This document shows positions 35,960 through 44,047 of a stretch of 64,000 nt of DNA, in pieces. The DNA lies in NCBI GenBank assembly GCA_021201135.1, contig JAJQGT010000018.1, positions 3,254 to 67,253 on the forward strand, given 5' to 3'. The notes beneath the pieces were generated by a model. That model did no database searches. It saw only the letters and a list, made by a program, of their open reading frames with translations, and was not told the origin of the DNA. Every line of letters starts with the position of its first letter. The first letter of the stretch is position 1. The DNA comes from Oscillospiraceae bacterium (GTDB lineage: Bacteria > Bacillota > Clostridia > Oscillospirales > Ruminococcaceae). A program made the translations under genes and the position numbers.

Positions 35960-36529
35960 ATGATCGAATCCATCATCCAAGAAAACCAGAAGCTGAACGA
36001 AGCGATTATCTTCGCCGTGAACCAGCACGCAGGACAGCTCCGCAAGGGCACCACTCGCCCGTACATTCTGCATCCGATTGAGGTCTTACAGATTCTCCAT
36101 TCGATGAAGGCGGACACTAACCTCATGATTGCCGGACTTCTCCACGACACGGTTGAGGACACCGGTGCGACTGTGGATGAAATCCGTGAGCGTTTCGGCG
36201 AGGATGTTGCCAGCCTTGTTGCCGCTCATAGCGAGGACAAATCGAAGACTTGGGATGAACGCAAAACCTTTGCCATCGAGGAGCTGAAAACCGCCGACAA
36301 GCGTCTCAAGATGCTCGTCATGGCGGATAAACTCTCGAATATGCGAAGCATCGAGTCGGACTACAACGAAATCGGCGAGAACCTCTGGACCCGTTTCAAT
36401 GCGCCATTCGAAAAACAGCAGTGGTACTACACCGGCATCAAGGACGCCCTCTGCGACATGGCAAACTATCCCGAAACCAAGAAGTGCCATAGCGAGCTTG
36501 CGGGAATCTGGGAGAGAGTGTTCAAATAA
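35960..36529 (+). CDS. HD-domain protein, small alarmone hydrolase-like (MESH1/SpoT type)
   Basis: A 189-residue stand-alone HD protein. Landmarks of the SpoT/MESH1 hydrolase domain are present: HAGQLRKGTTRPYILHPIEV (first His and substrate Arg/Tyr), AGLLHDTVEDTGAT (HDxxED) and VMADKLSNMR (late Asp). No synthetase or TGS/ACT domain follows, so it would hydrolyse (p)ppGpp or a related nucleotide. It is 24 bp after the unknown gene; whether it belongs to the Sel1 operon is unclear. Confidence 0.82.
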   Translation: MIESIIQENQKLNEAIIFAVNQHAGQLRKGTTRPYILHPIEVLQILHSMKADTNLMIAGLLHDTVEDTGATVDEIRERFGEDVASLVAAHSEDKSKTWDERKTFAIEELKTADKRLKMLVMADKLSNMRSIESDYNEIGENLWTRFNAPFEKQQWYYTGIKDALCDMANYPETKKCHSELAGIWERVFK

Positions 36530-36537
36530 TTTCCGGA

Positions 36538-36804
36538 TTGGAAAAAGCTCCATCGGACATTTGCAGGGAGTACATAGCCTTGGGCTTTGCCCGGAGCGTG
36601 GACTTTTTCGATTGTAAAACGGATGTTGATAACAGCGGTCTGAAACAACGCAAGGACGACTTCATAGCCTACTTTGACATCGAGGACTGGCGGTACACCA
36701 TCATCAACGCCGGTCACTATATGGCGAAGATAAATCTTTGTAAGCAGATGGAGGAATACTTCCCCGACTGTGGAAACTCGAAGTTTATTTATGGGTTGGA
36801 GTAA
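36538..36804 (+). CDS. Small unknown ORF
   Basis: An 88-residue frame with a TTG start and no good ribosome site, ending FPDCGNSKFIYGLE. The amino acid pattern (YFDIEDWRYTIINAGHYMAK) looks like a real C-terminal part of a protein rather than random coding, so it may be the tail of a gene whose 5' end was lost when the HD gene was placed upstream. A strong terminator follows at once. Confidence 0.35.
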   Translation: MEKAPSDICREYIALGFARSVDFFDCKTDVDNSGLKQRKDDFIAYFDIEDWRYTIINAGHYMAKINLCKQMEEYFPDCGNSKFIYGLE

Positions 36805-36835
36805 AAAAAAGCAGCCGGGATTCCGGCTGCTTTAA
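36804..36835. terminator. Bidirectional terminator between convergent genes
   Basis: GCAGCCGG (36811-36818) and CCGGCTGC (36823-36830) with a GATT loop, flanked by A8 on the left and TTTAAT on the right. It serves the rightward island genes and the leftward small genes. Confidence 0.9.
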
Positions 36836-36837
36836 TC

Positions 36838-37041
36838 TCACGTTATCGGTCTGCCTTCTGCCCAAGCTTTTCGAGCTTGGTTCAAGCTCATACGGTTTCC
36901 ACAGGCGTCCTCGTCCGGATACTCTTCCTGATACATATCATCCTCCCAACCGCAAACAGGGCAATCATCGAAAGAATCTTTTTCCTTGAACTCATACTTG
37001 CCACAAACTGGGCAGAAGTGCTTTTGCTTTTCAGTGGACAT
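36838..37041 (-). CDS. CPCC-family cysteine-rich protein
   Basis: A 67-residue protein with two zinc-binding pairs, FCPVCGKYEF and DCPVCGWEDD, followed by YQEEYPDEDACGNRMSLNQA. This is the CPCC cysteine-rich family seen near polymorphic toxin immunity genes and in defence islands. It is the last of four leftward small genes. Function unknown. Confidence 0.75.
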   Translation of the reverse strand: MSTEKQKHFCPVCGKYEFKEKDSFDDCPVCGWEDDMYQEEYPDEDACGNRMSLNQARKAWAEGRPIT

Positions 37042-37054
37042 TTAGGGAGCCTCC

Positions 37055-37303
37055 TTAATACATCATATTCAAACAGTACGCTGTGCCAGAAACAGAGCCG
37101 ACAAAGAACTGCTTATCGGTAATTTCTCCGTTTCTATATTTCTTTACATCATACTGATAAGAATTATAAATCTCCTGCTGAGCTTCATCGGACTTCAAAT
37201 ACTCTGCAAACCCAGTGGAAAAATCTCTTGGATAGTCTTTTTTACACGTTTCATAGACTAAGCCTGCATATTTCTGTAGGGTGCAATCTTTTTGTGCGTT
37301 CAT
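37055..37303 (-). CDS. Small unknown protein
   Basis: An 82-residue protein (YAGLVYETCKKDYPRDFSTG, later GEITDKQFFVGSVSGTAYCL) with a GGAGGCTCAACA ribosome site before its ATG. Not recognised. It is 13 bp upstream of the CPCC gene and 12 bp downstream of a broken gene. Confidence 0.6.
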   Translation of the reverse strand: MNAQKDCTLQKYAGLVYETCKKDYPRDFSTGFAEYLKSDEAQQEIYNSYQYDVKKYRNGEITDKQFFVGSVSGTAYCLNMMY

Positions 37304-37315
37304 TGTTGAGCCTCC

Positions 37316-37561
37316 TCAATCATAATCCAAATCAAATGGTATATCCCAGACCAACTTTTTACCAGCAGCTTCATATTCTACTTCGGTGGCTCACATCTCA
37401 GCGTACAGCTTCTTGTAGTGTTCCTCTTCTTCCTTGGTTGCCGGAGAGTCAAGCTGACTTAAATCTGGTGCTCGGTCTATAGACAACATATAGATTATGC
37501 GATCACGATTTGCCTCATTGGTCTTGATTTTCTCTTTTGTCATAAATCTTTCTCTTGCCAT
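37316..37561 (-). pseudogene. Small gene interrupted by an in-frame TGA
   Basis: The ATG at 37561 follows a perfect AAAGGAGG at eight bases. The frame reads MARERFMTKEKIKTNEANRD and 36 more residues to AEM, meets TGA (37391-37393), then continues ATEVEYEAAGKKLVWDIPFD to a TGA at 37316. The second part has a normal composition and ends just before the next gene's ribosome site, so the original protein was probably 81 residues. A single substitution would explain the stop; a 56-residue product is still possible. Confidence 0.6.
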
Positions 37562-37576
37562 TGATAGAGCCTCCTT

Positions 37577-37857
37577 TCAACCGCAACAATAATCAATATC
37601 AACCGCCGCATAAGTTGCCGGCTCTTTTTCCTCATAGAACCTCTCAATTTGTTTATATTTGCGGGTAACTAGCTCATTCGCGTAGTCACAAAAGTGTACC
37701 ACTTGCAACATTTGACGGTAAATCTCCAGAGATATATCGAATCTCTTATATCCATTGCATAATCCTCAAGGCTTTGCGATTCATCAAAAGAACGAGTCCT
37801 CTTATCAAAAGCCTTGAGTTCTTCATCTGTCATGCTGTTTAGCTGTTCCAATGTCAT
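37577..37857 (-). pseudogene. Small gene with an internal frameshift
   Basis: The 5' frame begins MTLEQLNSMTDEELKAFDKR and is good to about LEDYAMD (near 37755), after which it turns into cysteine-rich nonsense. The overlapping frame then gives FDISLEIYRQMLQVVHFCDY and NELVTRKYKQIERFYEEKEP to a stop at 37577, with normal composition. Total span is 281 bp, not a multiple of three. A one-base change near 37745-37755 would restore a protein of about 93 residues. Confidence 0.55.
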
Positions 37858-37909
37858 GTGCGACACCCCGCCTTTCGTAAAATTGTTGCAGAAGACTCTC
37901 AACAATCAT

Positions 37910-37965
37910 ATTATATACTACCCAGAAATAAAAAGCAAGACTTTGATGTCGTGAGTTTATGACTT
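37910..37965 (-). promoter_or_regulatory. Promoter of the leftward small-gene cluster, copy C of the shared module
   Basis: On the minus strand TTGCTT, 17 bases, TATAAT (37910-37915), preceded by CACGACATCAAAG and, 14 bases further up, AAGTC (complement at 37961-37965). Spacing of all parts equals that at 17832-17887 and 28730-28785. Confidence 0.75.
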
Positions 37966-38030
37966 TATAAAAATTATTTTTATGGCAGGCTTAATTTTTA
38001 AAAGAATCACGACAAGTCGAATTTCGATAC

Positions 38031-38079
38031 AAAAAAAGAACCCCAGCCGACACCCAAACCAAGCATCGACTGAGGCTCT
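38031..38079 (-). terminator. Terminator of the leftward ICE-remnant genes
   Basis: A 14-bp stem, including three G-T pairs (complement of 38066-38079 against 38037-38050), with a 15-base loop and a run of seven T on the minus strand. Confidence 0.85.
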
Positions 38080-38190
38080 CTTATTGTTATTCAAAACTGC
38101 TCGAAAATTGCGATATTTCGCACGATGTGTCTTTGTGACGAAAGCTATACGGAAATATCTCGTTCCGTGGCTCTGAGGGGCAAAAAATCG

Positions 38191-38370
38191 TCATTTTCGA
38201 CCTTTATTCCGACTGTAAATTTCATCTTCGTAGCGTAGCGAGACATAATGTGGGCAGTCTATGAGGATTGTTCGGAAGCTCTGCTTGCAGTTACGGGCGC
38301 AACGGCGACAAGTCTCATTGTACTTTCGCCGTCCGTCACTGTCTAAGTAAAAGCTCCATTTGAGATCCAT
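38191..38370 (-). CDS. Small cysteine-rich ICE protein
   Basis: A 59-residue protein starting MDLKWSFYLDSDGRRKYNET with four cysteines (CRRCARNCKQ and IDCPHY), likely metal binding. The ATG at 38370 follows AGGAG at six bases; the longer open frame upstream is out of register with the neighbouring gene. It is the last of four leftward genes whose relatives cluster in Tn1549-type conjugative elements. Function unknown. Confidence 0.6.
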   Translation of the reverse strand: MDLKWSFYLDSDGRRKYNETCRRCARNCKQSFRTILIDCPHYVSLRYEDEIYSRNKGRK

Positions 38371-38383
38371 TTTTGACTCCTGC

Positions 38384-39217
38384 TCATATGTCTCTCTCCG
38401 GCTTGCGCTCTTTCTGAGGCGTAGCCTTTTCCTTTGGAATATCAGACTTTGCAGACTTGAGTCTGTCCATGATTGAGTTTTTACCGCCTTTTTTCTCGGA
38501 TTTCTCGTCCTTCTTTCCATTGTTTATGATGCCATCTATCATACCGTAGTCGTCCTCAAGAGACACTTCTGCATTTTTGAGATGGTTCTCTTTTTCGAGA
38601 ACAGCCATCCAATCTGCCTTTTCAATGCCGAAGATGCCTCCCTTGGCAGCGTGTTCCTTGATTTCGCTCGTGTCTGTAACACGACTCTCGGTATTGTCCC
38701 CGTATAGGCGATAGATGGTGTTTTCTTTGCCAACCTCTGATGCAGCTTCCTCTCGCATTGGCAGCATACCGCCCCATGAATAGCCATATTCTTTCATGTC
38801 ATCTACGGAAATAGTCTCATCGGGCATCCTGTCAACAGGCATAACCTCAAGTTCAAGAAGACTGACTGTGTGTTCATCAAAGCCGTCATAAACATCGATG
38901 AGCGACAGCTTGCCTTCCTCGTCAATAATGATGCAAGGCTTTTCGTTCCCAAAGTCGTTATGCTCCATCAAAAAGAAGGTGTGTCCGTCAACCTCTCCTT
39001 GGTCAATAGGATGCCACATCGCATAGTAACCGGCAACAGCAAGGTCGTCGGTATCAACTGTAGCTTCCATCGCTTCCTGCTTCTGCTGCTCCTCGGAAAT
39101 CATAGGGATGGCGACAATTTTGTCTCCAAGCATGGCAAACTGTTCCGGCAGTTCAAATAGCTTTGAGTACTTTTCTGCAAGACTGCTGTCAAGTGAGCCG
39201 AAACTGTCATCGGTCAA
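38384..39217 (-). CDS. YodL/DUF4316-type ICE protein, 5' end truncated
   Basis: A 277-residue frame. The C-terminal part (LKNAEVSLEDDYGMIDGIIN and a lysine-rich tail) is the DUF4316 pattern, and LTDDSFGSLDSSLAEKYSKL is the YodL-like start region, both typical of accessory genes in Tn1549-type ICEs. The only usable start is a TTG with no ribosome site. The same frame is open for 13 more codons upstream (YAGTFAVVG, a family-like strand) but has no start, while the AAAGGAGG there points to an ATG in another frame that stops after nine codons. So the 5' end is broken or frameshifted. Confidence 0.65.
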   Translation of the reverse strand: MTDDSFGSLDSSLAEKYSKLFELPEQFAMLGDKIVAIPMISEEQQKQEAMEATVDTDDLAVAGYYAMWHPIDQGEVDGHTFFLMEHNDFGNEKPCIIIDEEGKLSLIDVYDGFDEHTVSLLELEVMPVDRMPDETISVDDMKEYGYSWGGMLPMREEAASEVGKENTIYRLYGDNTESRVTDTSEIKEHAAKGGIFGIEKADWMAVLEKENHLKNAEVSLEDDYGMIDGIINNGKKDEKSEKKGGKNSIMDRLKSAKSDIPKEKATPQKERKPERDI

Positions 39218-39256
39218 GCCGACAACGGCAAAGGTTCCGGCATAGAACCTCCTTTC

Positions 39257-39469
39257 TCAGTCATCAATCAAGAAGTCAGGTGCGATATATAACGCATCGA
39301 ACTCCTCATCCGTTATCTTTTCAAGACGCTTCACCATACGGCACAGCATCTCCGCCGTTTCATCATCCATATCACTGAGAACCGTTGTCTGCATATCTGA
39401 GATAAGTGTCTCACGACTGGACTTGTCGAAATAGCTCATGAAATTGGTTTCTTCTACAGTAAAAATCAT
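39257..39469 (-). CDS. Transposon-transfer assisting protein (TTRAP-like)
   Basis: A 70-residue protein with the family pattern MIFTVEETNFMSYFDKSSRE at the start and KITDEEFDALYIAPD near the end. Relatives are found only in Tn1549-type conjugative transposons. It overlaps the upstream DUF3849 gene by 4 bp. It supports the reading of this segment as an ICE remnant; no catalytic motif is expected. Confidence 0.72.
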   Translation of the reverse strand: MIFTVEETNFMSYFDKSSRETLISDMQTTVLSDMDDETAEMLCRMVKRLEKITDEEFDALYIAPDFLIDD

Positions 39470-40281
39470 AGTTCCATATCCTTTCCTTTAGACTTTGCCG
39501 GAGCTTTCTTTTCCGGCTTTTCTGCCTCTTGTGCCTTAATCTTCGATTGATTATCACGGAGTGTCTGCAGCACAGATTCCTTGCGGTCGCTGAACTTAGC
39601 GGTCTGAGCATCAATCCGTTCTGGCTGTGCCACTTCTTTGACTTCACGGCTGTTCTCCAGCTCACTTCTGACCATACTCACAAACCCATCCAGAACCGCA
39701 GGGTGGCTTTGTACAGCCCATTCGGTTCTTATGTCGTTATCTGGGTTCACCTCTGCCAATGTCGGAACGGATGCTGCCCAATCCTTATTTGATTGCGAGA
39801 ACCGTCCATCCCAGTCTTTTACCTGAATAGTTGAGGCAAGTACAAATGCAACTCGTTCTTCGCCGAAGCTCTCTATAACCGGCTTAACCGCATCAGGATT
39901 TAAGTGCATCCCGTCGAAGTTATCCGAGATAGCCTTCTCGATTGCTTCCTTACAAGCCATATTCTCACTCTTCGACTGGCGATATTGATCCAGTTCTCCA
40001 TGTTCATGAGCGTAAGAGCCTGTTTGCGTATAAATGGGCAAGAAGCCTTTCTCCGTTGACTGTTCTTTTTCTGCCACGAGCAGCTTGAGCTTTTCATCTA
40101 TGCTTACTAAGTCTTTTGGTTCTTGAGTGATTACTTGATTAGTATTTATTTGCATTGGGTTTGCCGACGGCGGTTCAGCCGGTGTCGGTTTTGCCGTCGT
40201 CGGATTTTCCGCTGACGGTTTTCGCGATGACGGTGATAACGCATTCGGAATATTGAAAACTGTGTATCTTGCCTTGCTCAT
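39466..40281 (-). CDS. DUF3849-type ICE protein
   Basis: A 271-residue protein. After a proline-rich N-terminal stretch comes the DUF3849 region: GELDQYRQSKSENMACKEAI, then FDGMHLNPDAVKPVIESFGE and RFSQSNKDWAASVP, followed by a basic low-complexity tail. This domain occurs in accessory proteins of Tn1549-type ICEs and has no known activity. It ends overlapping the TTRAP-like gene. The ATG at 40281 overlaps the stop of a 27-codon frame (40278-40361, MTKTKSNSLPEIDIQRASGF), also usual in such elements. Confidence 0.72.
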   Translation of the reverse strand: MSKARYTVFNIPNALSPSSRKPSAENPTTAKPTPAEPPSANPMQINTNQVITQEPKDLVSIDEKLKLLVAEKEQSTEKGFLPIYTQTGSYAHEHGELDQYRQSKSENMACKEAIEKAISDNFDGMHLNPDAVKPVIESFGEERVAFVLASTIQVKDWDGRFSQSNKDWAASVPTLAEVNPDNDIRTEWAVQSHPAVLDGFVSMVRSELENSREVKEVAQPERIDAQTAKFSDRKESVLQTLRDNQSKIKAQEAEKPEKKAPAKSKGKDMEL

Positions 40282-40329
40282 GTGTCCGTTTTCATAGTTG
40301 TGAAGCCGCTGGCTCTCTGAATATCTATC

Positions 40330-40527
40330 TCAGGCAGACTGTTGCTCTTGGTTTTCGTCATCTTTCTGCCCCCTTCTTGTGGATAGCTCATATGGTGAAT
40401 ATGGGCAATACTCGAATACGCACGACTGATCCTTCCAGAACGGACGATTGAACCGGCAGGTGCGACATTCGGGGATAATGCCGTCATAACCGCTGTCAAA
40501 TTTCGAGTACGGCGATTCTTTCATCAT
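40330..40527 (-). pseudogene. Truncated small ICE gene at the element edge
   Basis: The frame reads KFDSGYDGIIPECRTCRFNR and KDQSCVFEYCPYSPYELSTR with four cysteines, a pattern common in Tn1549-type ICE proteins. It is open upstream as ARQANKSFIAFEA until a TAG at about 40572, without a proper start, so the 5' part of a longer gene is missing. This probably marks the boundary of the ICE remnant; the AAA-ATPase gene starts 70 bp beyond in the other direction. Confidence 0.55.
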
Positions 40528-40641
40528 CGCCTCGAATGCGATGAAGCTTTTGTTTGCCTGTCTCGCTCTTGACTAAACCTCGAATTTATGGTAAGCTATA
40601 TATGGAACCTGAAATTTGAGCCTGCAAGGAGGTAGACTGAA

Positions 40642-42216
40642 ATGGGATTGTATTTGAATCCGGGAAAAGAATCTTTCCAACAAATTTGTAATGGAATCTA
40701 TGTGGATAAAACCGACATGATTGATTATGTCAATAGCACTATCGGCACGCCAGCGAAGTTGACCTGTTTCAGTCGCCCAAGGAGATTCGGCAAGTCGTTT
40801 GCTGCAAAGATGTTGTGCGCCTATTATGACAAGAGCTGCGATTCAAGAGAACTGTTCGATGGCTTAAAGATTTCAAAGATGGATTCTTTCGAGAAATACT
40901 TGAATAAGTATGATGTAATATATTTGGATATAACGAGATTTATTTCCACTGTAGGCACTTTAAGCGATGTTGTAAAACGCCTCCAAGCGGATGTAATCGA
41001 GGAACTTAAGAGTGCATATCCGTTGTATGTAAAAGAGGACGAAAAAGCATTAGCGAATGCACTTTTTGCTATCAGTCACAGGACGGGCAATAAATTTGTA
41101 ATCATTATTGACGAGTGGGATGCACTTTTCCGTGAAGCAAAGGACGACGACAATCTCCAAAAAGAGTATGTTCAACTTTTAAGAGGACTGTTCAAAGGTG
41201 GCACAGCAACGGATGAGACTATTGCTGCTGCCTATATGACAGGCATTCTACCAATCAAGAAGTACGGCACGGAATCAGCACTAACCGATTTCCAAGAGTT
41301 CACTATGACAAGTCCTGCGAAGTTGGCTAAGTATGTTGGCTTTACCGAAGATGAGGTGAAGTTCCTCTGCGATAAGTACCATATGGACTTTGATAGTATG
41401 CAGACTTGGTATGATGGTTATTCGTTTAACCAGATTCAGCACGTCTACAGTCCGAACTCTGTTATGCTGGCGATACGAAATGAGGAGTTCCAGAATTATT
41501 GGACAGCTTCAGAGACATATGAGTCTCTAAAGAAATACATTGAGATGGATTTTGATGGTCTTAAAGGCGCAATTATCAGTATGTTAAGTGGAGAGGCTGT
41601 GAGAGTAAAAGTCAGCACGTTCCAGAACGATATGACCTCGTTCAGAAATAAAGACGATGTCCTCACTTTATTAATTCATCTCGGATACCTTGCGTATGAT
41701 AGTAAGACCCAAAAGGCAACTATCCCTAATTTGGAGGTTGCCGGTGCTTTCGGAGATGCAGTCGGCGGAACAGATTGGGCATATGTAGCTACCGCTATCA
41801 GGGATTCCGATGACCTGCTTGATGCAACTATTCAGGGCAAAGCAGAAAAAGTTGCCGATGCTCTCGAAAAAGCACACGAAGGGGTTTGCTCTGCTTTGGA
41901 ATATAACAACGAGGCATCTCTTAGTGCAGCGATTGTGTTGGCTTACTATACCGCTCGGCGACAGTATGAGATAGTTCATGAATTGCCAACAGGAAAAGGC
42001 TTTGCCGACTTGGCATTCCTCCCTCGTAAGTATTCAGACTATCCGGCAATGGTAGTCGAGCTAAAGTACAATCAGGATGCCGACACTGCAATCAGGCAGA
42101 TAAAGGAGAAACGCTACGACGGCAAGCTGAAAGAGTATTTCGGTAATCTCCTTATGGTTGGTATCAATTATGACAGGGAAACTAAGAAGCACACTTGTGT
42201 GATTGAGAAGGCTTGA
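40642..42216 (+). CDS. AAA-ATPase-like / PD-(D/E)XK nuclease superfamily protein
   Basis: A 524-residue protein of the PF09820 plus PF08011 type, frequent in gut anaerobes. The N-terminal ATPase has YVDKTDMIDYVN, the P-loop-like SRPRRFGKSFAAKML and Walker B FVIIIDEWDALFREA. The C-terminal nuclease region has GKGFADLAFLPR and PAMVVELKYNQDADTAI (Asp...Glu-x-Lys). The strong AAGGAGG site precedes the ATG. The family is often mobile and multicopy; its function is not known. A terminator follows directly. Confidence 0.85.
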   Translation: MGLYLNPGKESFQQICNGIYVDKTDMIDYVNSTIGTPAKLTCFSRPRRFGKSFAAKMLCAYYDKSCDSRELFDGLKISKMDSFEKYLNKYDVIYLDITRFISTVGTLSDVVKRLQADVIEELKSAYPLYVKEDEKALANALFAISHRTGNKFVIIIDEWDALFREAKDDDNLQKEYVQLLRGLFKGGTATDETIAAAYMTGILPIKKYGTESALTDFQEFTMTSPAKLAKYVGFTEDEVKFLCDKYHMDFDSMQTWYDGYSFNQIQHVYSPNSVMLAIRNEEFQNYWTASETYESLKKYIEMDFDGLKGAIISMLSGEAVRVKVSTFQNDMTSFRNKDDVLTLLIHLGYLAYDSKTQKATIPNLEVAGAFGDAVGGTDWAYVATAIRDSDDLLDATIQGKAEKVADALEKAHEGVCSALEYNNEASLSAAIVLAYYTARRQYEIVHELPTGKGFADLAFLPRKYSDYPAMVVELKYNQDADTAIRQIKEKRYDGKLKEYFGNLLMVGINYDRETKKHTCVIEKA

Positions 42217-42231
42217 TGCTAAATGTAAATT

Positions 42232-42261
42232 AAAAGAGCCACCACCCGGTGACTCTTTTTT
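42232..42261 (+). terminator. Intrinsic terminator after the AAA-ATPase gene
   Basis: AAAAGAGCCACC pairs with GGTGACTCTTTT (one mismatch) and is followed by T residues; A-rich on the other side, so it can also end the leftward nitroreductase operon. Confidence 0.85.
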
Positions 42262-42287
42262 CTGTATCCAAGCTCAACCTTGTCCAC

Positions 42288-42800
42288 TCAGATTCTCTTA
42301 ACCGTCTCCGCAATCGCCTTCCTTGAGGAGTGGTTCTGCGAGGGCTCGGCGTTTTCGTCGGCATAGCCGAGGTTCAGCAGGCACAGCACTTCCTCGTTCT
42401 CGGGGAGGTTGAAGGCGGCTTTGACCTCGTCCGGGTCGATGAGGTTCAGCCACGTCGAGTCGACGCCGACGTTCTTCGCGGCGAGCATCATGTGAGTCGT
42501 GACGATTGACGCGTCCTCGACGCCAGAGTCGCGCTTGCCGCCGGGATAGGTGAAGACGTTGTTCTTATCAAACGCCACAATCAGCACGGTTCCGGCATTG
42601 TAACGGCAACGGGTGAGCTTGTCAATTTTTGCGAGACCCTCCGCCGACTCAACGACGTAAATCCTCTGCTCCTGCAAATTCTTCGCCGTCGGAGCAAGCC
42701 GCCCGGCTTCCAGAATCTCCGCGAGAGCATCCGGCTCTACTTTTCGTCCGTCATAGCTTCTGCATGAATATCTGTCTTTAACAACTTTCATGAATTCCAT
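42288..42800 (-). CDS. Nitroreductase-family flavoenzyme
   Basis: A 170-residue FMN-dependent reductase: VVKDRYSCRSYDGRKVEPDA at the start (phosphate-binding Arg-Ser-Tyr), EAGRLAPTAKNLQEQRIYVV and the C-terminal NEEVLCLLNLGYADENAEPS. Such enzymes reduce nitro compounds or quinones with NAD(P)H. The ATG at 42800 follows AAAGGAG at seven bases. It lies 13 bp after prmA and is probably co-transcribed with it. Confidence 0.92.
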   Translation of the reverse strand: MEFMKVVKDRYSCRSYDGRKVEPDALAEILEAGRLAPTAKNLQEQRIYVVESAEGLAKIDKLTRCRYNAGTVLIVAFDKNNVFTYPGGKRDSGVEDASIVTTHMMLAAKNVGVDSTWLNLIDPDEVKAAFNLPENEEVLCLLNLGYADENAEPSQNHSSRKAIAETVKRI

Positions 42801-42813
42801 AGTAAATCTCCTT

Positions 42814-43770
42814 TCAGATTCTGAACGTAGCCGCATTCCACATCTCACAGCCTCTTTCTTCCATCAGCTCGAAGCCGCGGGATTTCATCACTTCAAAAAC
42901 CTCGTCCTTGCGGTTGTCGATGATTCCCGAGAGGATAAGGGTGCCGCCCGGAGCGATTAGCCCCCTGAAGACGTCCGCCATCGCAATCAGCACGTCGGCG
43001 ACGATATTGGCGGTGACGAAGGTATAGCCGCCGTCACGGGAAATCTTCTCAACCAGTCCCCTGTCGGTCGTGACATCGCCACAGATGGCGGTGTATTTTT
43101 CGTCGGGGATGCCGTTCTTGCGGGCGTTTTCGTGGGATGTCTTTGCGGCGTCGGCGGAGATGTCGACAGCCGTGGCGGAATCGGCTCCCAAGAGCATCGC
43201 CGCAATCGAGATGATTCCGCTCCCTGCTCCCAAGTCACAGACGGTATCGCCCGTCTTGACATACTTCTCCAAAAGCTCGAGGCAGAGCCGGGTCGTGTGA
43301 TGCCGACCGGTGCCGAAGCTGTTCTCTGGGTCGAGGGTCAGGTTCACCCTGCCGGTGTTCTCGGGGACTTCCTCCCACGACGGCGTGATGACGAGCTTTT
43401 CGCCCACCTCCATCGGCTTCCAGAACCGCTTCCAACTGTTCGCCCAGTCCTCGTCCGCAACGGTTCCGAACTTCATCTCGAGGCTCCCGACGTCATCTCT
43501 CCATTTAAGAGAATCTACTGCGCCTCTGACAGCTTCAAGAGCCGTCGGGTCGTCCTTGTCGAGATAGACGGTGACAAAGGTGTCCTTCCCGCAGAGCTCC
43601 CAGACCTCCTCGCCGATATAGTCCCAAGAAGCGTTTTTGTTCCGCTCAAATTCGCGAATATCCTCCGGGTCGTTAATCATCAGCCCATCAATCCCCGCCG
43701 CAATCAGTGCATCCGACAAAGCCTCCACGCCCGTGTGCTCAGTGTATATTTTAACTTCAGTCCATTCCAA
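42814..43770 (-). CDS. prmA: Ribosomal protein L11 methyltransferase
   Basis: A 318-residue protein. The N-terminal substrate-binding domain (WTEVKIYTEHTGVEALSDAL) is followed by a linker and a Rossmann methyltransferase: GTGRHHTTRLCLELLEK, motif I DLGAGSGIISIAA and motif IV FVTANIVADVL. PrmA trimethylates L11. A promoter lies at 43801-43829. Length and motifs are standard. Confidence 0.96.
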   Translation of the reverse strand: MEWTEVKIYTEHTGVEALSDALIAAGIDGLMINDPEDIREFERNKNASWDYIGEEVWELCGKDTFVTVYLDKDDPTALEAVRGAVDSLKWRDDVGSLEMKFGTVADEDWANSWKRFWKPMEVGEKLVITPSWEEVPENTGRVNLTLDPENSFGTGRHHTTRLCLELLEKYVKTGDTVCDLGAGSGIISIAAMLLGADSATAVDISADAAKTSHENARKNGIPDEKYTAICGDVTTDRGLVEKISRDGGYTFVTANIVADVLIAMADVFRGLIAPGGTLILSGIIDNRKDEVFEVMKSRGFELMEERGCEMWNAATFRI

Positions 43771-43800
43771 AACTTTTGCCTCCCAATTTTTGATGAGAAA

Positions 43801-43829
43801 AGTATAGCATGTTTTTGGGGAGAATGCAA
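43801..43829 (-). promoter_or_regulatory. Promoter of prmA
   Basis: On the minus strand TTGCAT (43824-43829), 17 bases, TATACT (43801-43806), 31 bp before the start. Confidence 0.8.
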
Positions 43830-43844
43830 GACCACAGTAGCATT

Positions 43845-44040
43845 TGTCGGCTTTGCCGACGCCGCTCCCTTTGGTCGCGGCACCCCTCAGTCAGCCTTCG
43901 GCTGACAGCTCCCCTTGGCAGGGGAGCCATAAGCGCATCTCTAAAAAGTTACATAGAATGAAAAAAGCCTCCCCTGTTAAGGGGAGGGGGACCGGCGAAG
44001 CCGGTGGAAGGGTGCGCCCCCGCAAGGGGCGCGATACCCA
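43845..44040. repeat. Palindromic intergenic repeat element
   Basis: About 200 bp of GC-rich imperfect palindromes: GTCAGCCTTCGGCTGAC, CTCCCCTTGGCAGGGGAG, CCTCCCCTGTTAAGGGGAGG, CCGGCGAAGCCGG and GCGCCCCCGCAAGGGGCGC. Elements of this look are scattered between genes in Oscillospirales genomes. A shorter relative lies at 56815-56915. Confidence 0.75.
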
Positions 44041-44047
44041 AAGGGAT

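Noticed and set aside
17739-42260. A right attachment site (repeat of the tRNA-Ser 3' end) closing the integrated element
   Set aside because: No copy of the T-arm and acceptor sequence was seen by eye to the right; the boundary may be outside the window or lost.
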